Assembly: GCF_903994045.1 (NCBI RefSeq)
Contig: NZ_CAJEWD010000008.1
Location: 308,342 to 372,341, forward strand
Direction of reading: 5' to 3'
DNA: 64,000 nt
Source of the DNA: Jeotgalicoccus meleagridis
Lineage (GTDB): Bacteria > Bacillota > Bacilli > Staphylococcales > Salinicoccaceae
Numbering within the stretch: the first letter of the stretch is position 1; each line of letters starts with the position of its first letter. The notes under the pieces are model-generated. The model was not told where the DNA came from, ran no database searches, and saw only the letters and a list, made by a program, of their open reading frames with translations. Shown one piece after another: positions 62,853 to 64,000 of this stretch. The position numbers and the translations under genes were made by a program.

Positions 62853-64000
62853 TTAAAATGGGAATGTAAGTAAGTCAATACCGTAGACCACTGGTACCCA
62901 TAGATAAACGACAACGATAATGATTAGGGCTGCAATAACGTTTAAGCCAAAGCCAGCTTTCATCATTTCTCCAATGCTCACCTTACCAGTCCCAAAGACA
63001 ATGGCGTTTGGTGGCGTTCCTACTGGTAACATGAAAGCACAGTTAGCAGCCATAGCAGCAGGAATCATTAAAGCTAAAGGATGAACGTCTAGAGCAATTG
63101 CTAAACCAGCTAAGACTGGTAAAATCATCGTTGCAGTTGCTGTGTTTGAAGTGAACTCAGTCAAGAAGAGAATGAGTACAGCTACAATTGTAATCATCAA
63201 GATAAGCGGTACACCGCCAACACCTGATAGCATTTCACCAATCCATAAGTCAACGCCCGTTTCAACGATTGAACCCGCAAGCGCTAGCCCACCACCGAAT
63301 AGTAAGAGCACGCCCCAAGGTAAGTCTTTCGCGACACCCCAGTCGAGTACACGGCCATTTTGTTTCTTAGATGGAATGATGAATAATAGAACTGCCGCAA
63401 ACATAGCGATAGAACCATCACCAAGTAATTCTGTAAATGCAAAACGATCAAAGAAGAATCCTCTTAAAATCCAAAGTGATGCAGCTAGAATAAATACTGC
63501 TAGCACCCATTTTTCTTCTCTAGTAATCTTCCCTAATTTCTCTAACTCGTCGACGATAATTTTACGTCCACCAGGTAACTGTTTCATACCGTGTTTGAAC
63601 TGGAAGAAGTTCATGTAAGCCCAAGCAAGTCCTAGCATTACGATAACAACAGGTACCCCGATTAACATCCACTGAGCAAAGTTTAATTCAACATCAAAAA
63701 TTTGCTTCATTTGTCCAGCTAAAATAATTAGTGGTGGCGTTCCGATTAGAGTTCCTAAACCACCGATAGTACCTGCATAACCAATACTAAGTACAAGTGC
63801 TTTTTCAAATAATTTAACATCATTTTGCACTTGAGGTGTCGATAAAGCATGCGCTTCTTTAATAATTGCTAAACCGATTGGAATCATGATCATAACAGCT
63901 GCAGTATTCGATACAAACATTGACAGTAATGCTGTAGAAATCATGAAACCTAAAAGAATCGTTGCAGTTGTCGTACCGATCGCTTTAATAATCGATAAGG
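62853..64000 (-). CDS. SLC13/DASS-type sodium:anion symporter (5' end outside window)
   Basis: The frame is open to the window edge, so the N-terminus is missing; an internal ATG at 63944 is not the start. About 382 residues are visible, with many membrane segments. Family motifs are SNTAAVMIMIPIG and, in the second half, TEFTSNTATATMILPVLAGLA followed by PVGTPPNAIVFGTGKVS, the Na+-binding SNT signatures of the divalent anion:Na+ symporters (SdcS, CitT). It should take up dicarboxylates or similar anions. Convergent with the MFS gene; membership in the ureide locus is uncertain. Confidence 0.9.
   Translation of the reverse strand, partial: LSIIKAIGTTTATILLGFMISTALLSMFVSNTAAVMIMIPIGLAIIKEAHALSTPQVQNDVKLFEKALVLSIGYAGTIGGLGTLIGTPPLIILAGQMKQIFDVELNFAQWMLIGVPVVIVMLGLAWAYMNFFQFKHGMKQLPGGRKIIVDELEKLGKITREEKWVLAVFILAASLWILRGFFFDRFAFTELLGDGSIAMFAAVLLFIIPSKKQNGRVLDWGVAKDLPWGVLLLFGGGLALAGSIVETGVDLWIGEMLSGVGGVPLILMITIVAVLILFLTEFTSNTATATMILPVLAGLAIALDVHPLALMIPAAMAANCAFMLPVGTPPNAIVFGTGKVSIGEMMKAGFGLNVIAALIIIVVVYLWVPVVYGIDLLTFPF

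Noticed and set aside
63142-63618. 158-codon open frame opposite the SLC13 gene
   Set aside because: Low-complexity Ser/Pro/Thr translation and antisense position; no start signal.
1-64000. tRNA or rRNA genes
   Set aside because: I saw no cloverleaf with a GTTCRANNC arm and a CCA-like end in the gaps, and no rRNA-like sequence; a covariance search would be needed to be certain.

Overview
The window reads as a piece of an AT-rich Firmicutes chromosome, most likely Staphylococcaceae. Supporting signs are staphylococcal-type gene pairs (a sosA-like gene divergent from lexA, comC-radC, a cidR-cidABC set, ccdA-ccdC), LexA boxes of the CGAAC-N4-GTTCG type and a SCO1-like lipoprotein. A genus such as Jeotgalicoccus or a relative is only a guess.

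Positions 1 to about 13,520 are an accessory island. It opens with the end of a Tn916-family conjugation module (orf15 tail, orf14, orf13) and the tetracycline resistance gene tet(M) with its leader. Everything that normally lies between tet(M) and the transposon's right end is deleted, leaving only the last 22 codons of int. Next, on the minus strand, come genes of another mobile element: an Mrr-type nuclease, an unknown 164-aa protein, a DUF3991/Toprim protein, a class A sortase and a topoisomerase III gene. The topoisomerase gene is broken. A 3.75-kb insertion flanked by a 6-bp direct repeat (TTCTTG) splits it, and that insertion carries cidR, cidA, cidB, a truncated cidC and a fragment of a Tn554-like recombinase. 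The topB gene also has a C-terminal frameshift and no start. Its 5' end is joined directly to a chromosomal radC that breaks off at the HNH motif.

Positions 13.5-46 kb are ordinary core genome: comC, an amidohydrolase with two membrane proteins, butanediol dehydrogenase, a SCO1 homologue, sbcCD, a trio of tiny conserved genes, ccdA/ccdC, a heterodimeric ABC exporter, an AbgT transporter, an orphan peptide-binding lipoprotein, transketolase, the SOS pair, panBC with a panE-like gene, DedA, SelO and two tandem YkvI-type membrane proteins. Two intergenic stretches (30.5 kb and 46.75 kb) hold tandem 41-bp repeats that share a CTCATTGTC core.

Positions 48-62.8 kb are a ureide catabolism locus. 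Allantoinase (AllB), allantoate amidohydrolase (AllC), ureidoglycine aminohydrolase (AllE), two ureidoglycolate dehydrogenases (AllD), the three-subunit oxamate carbamoyltransferase (FdrA/AllF, AllG, AllH) and carbamate kinase together would take allantoin to oxamate plus carbamoyl phosphate and then make ATP. A PucR-type regulator and an MFS transporter lie beside them, and an uncharacterised alpha/beta hydrolase sits inside the locus. The window ends within an SLC13-type transporter gene.
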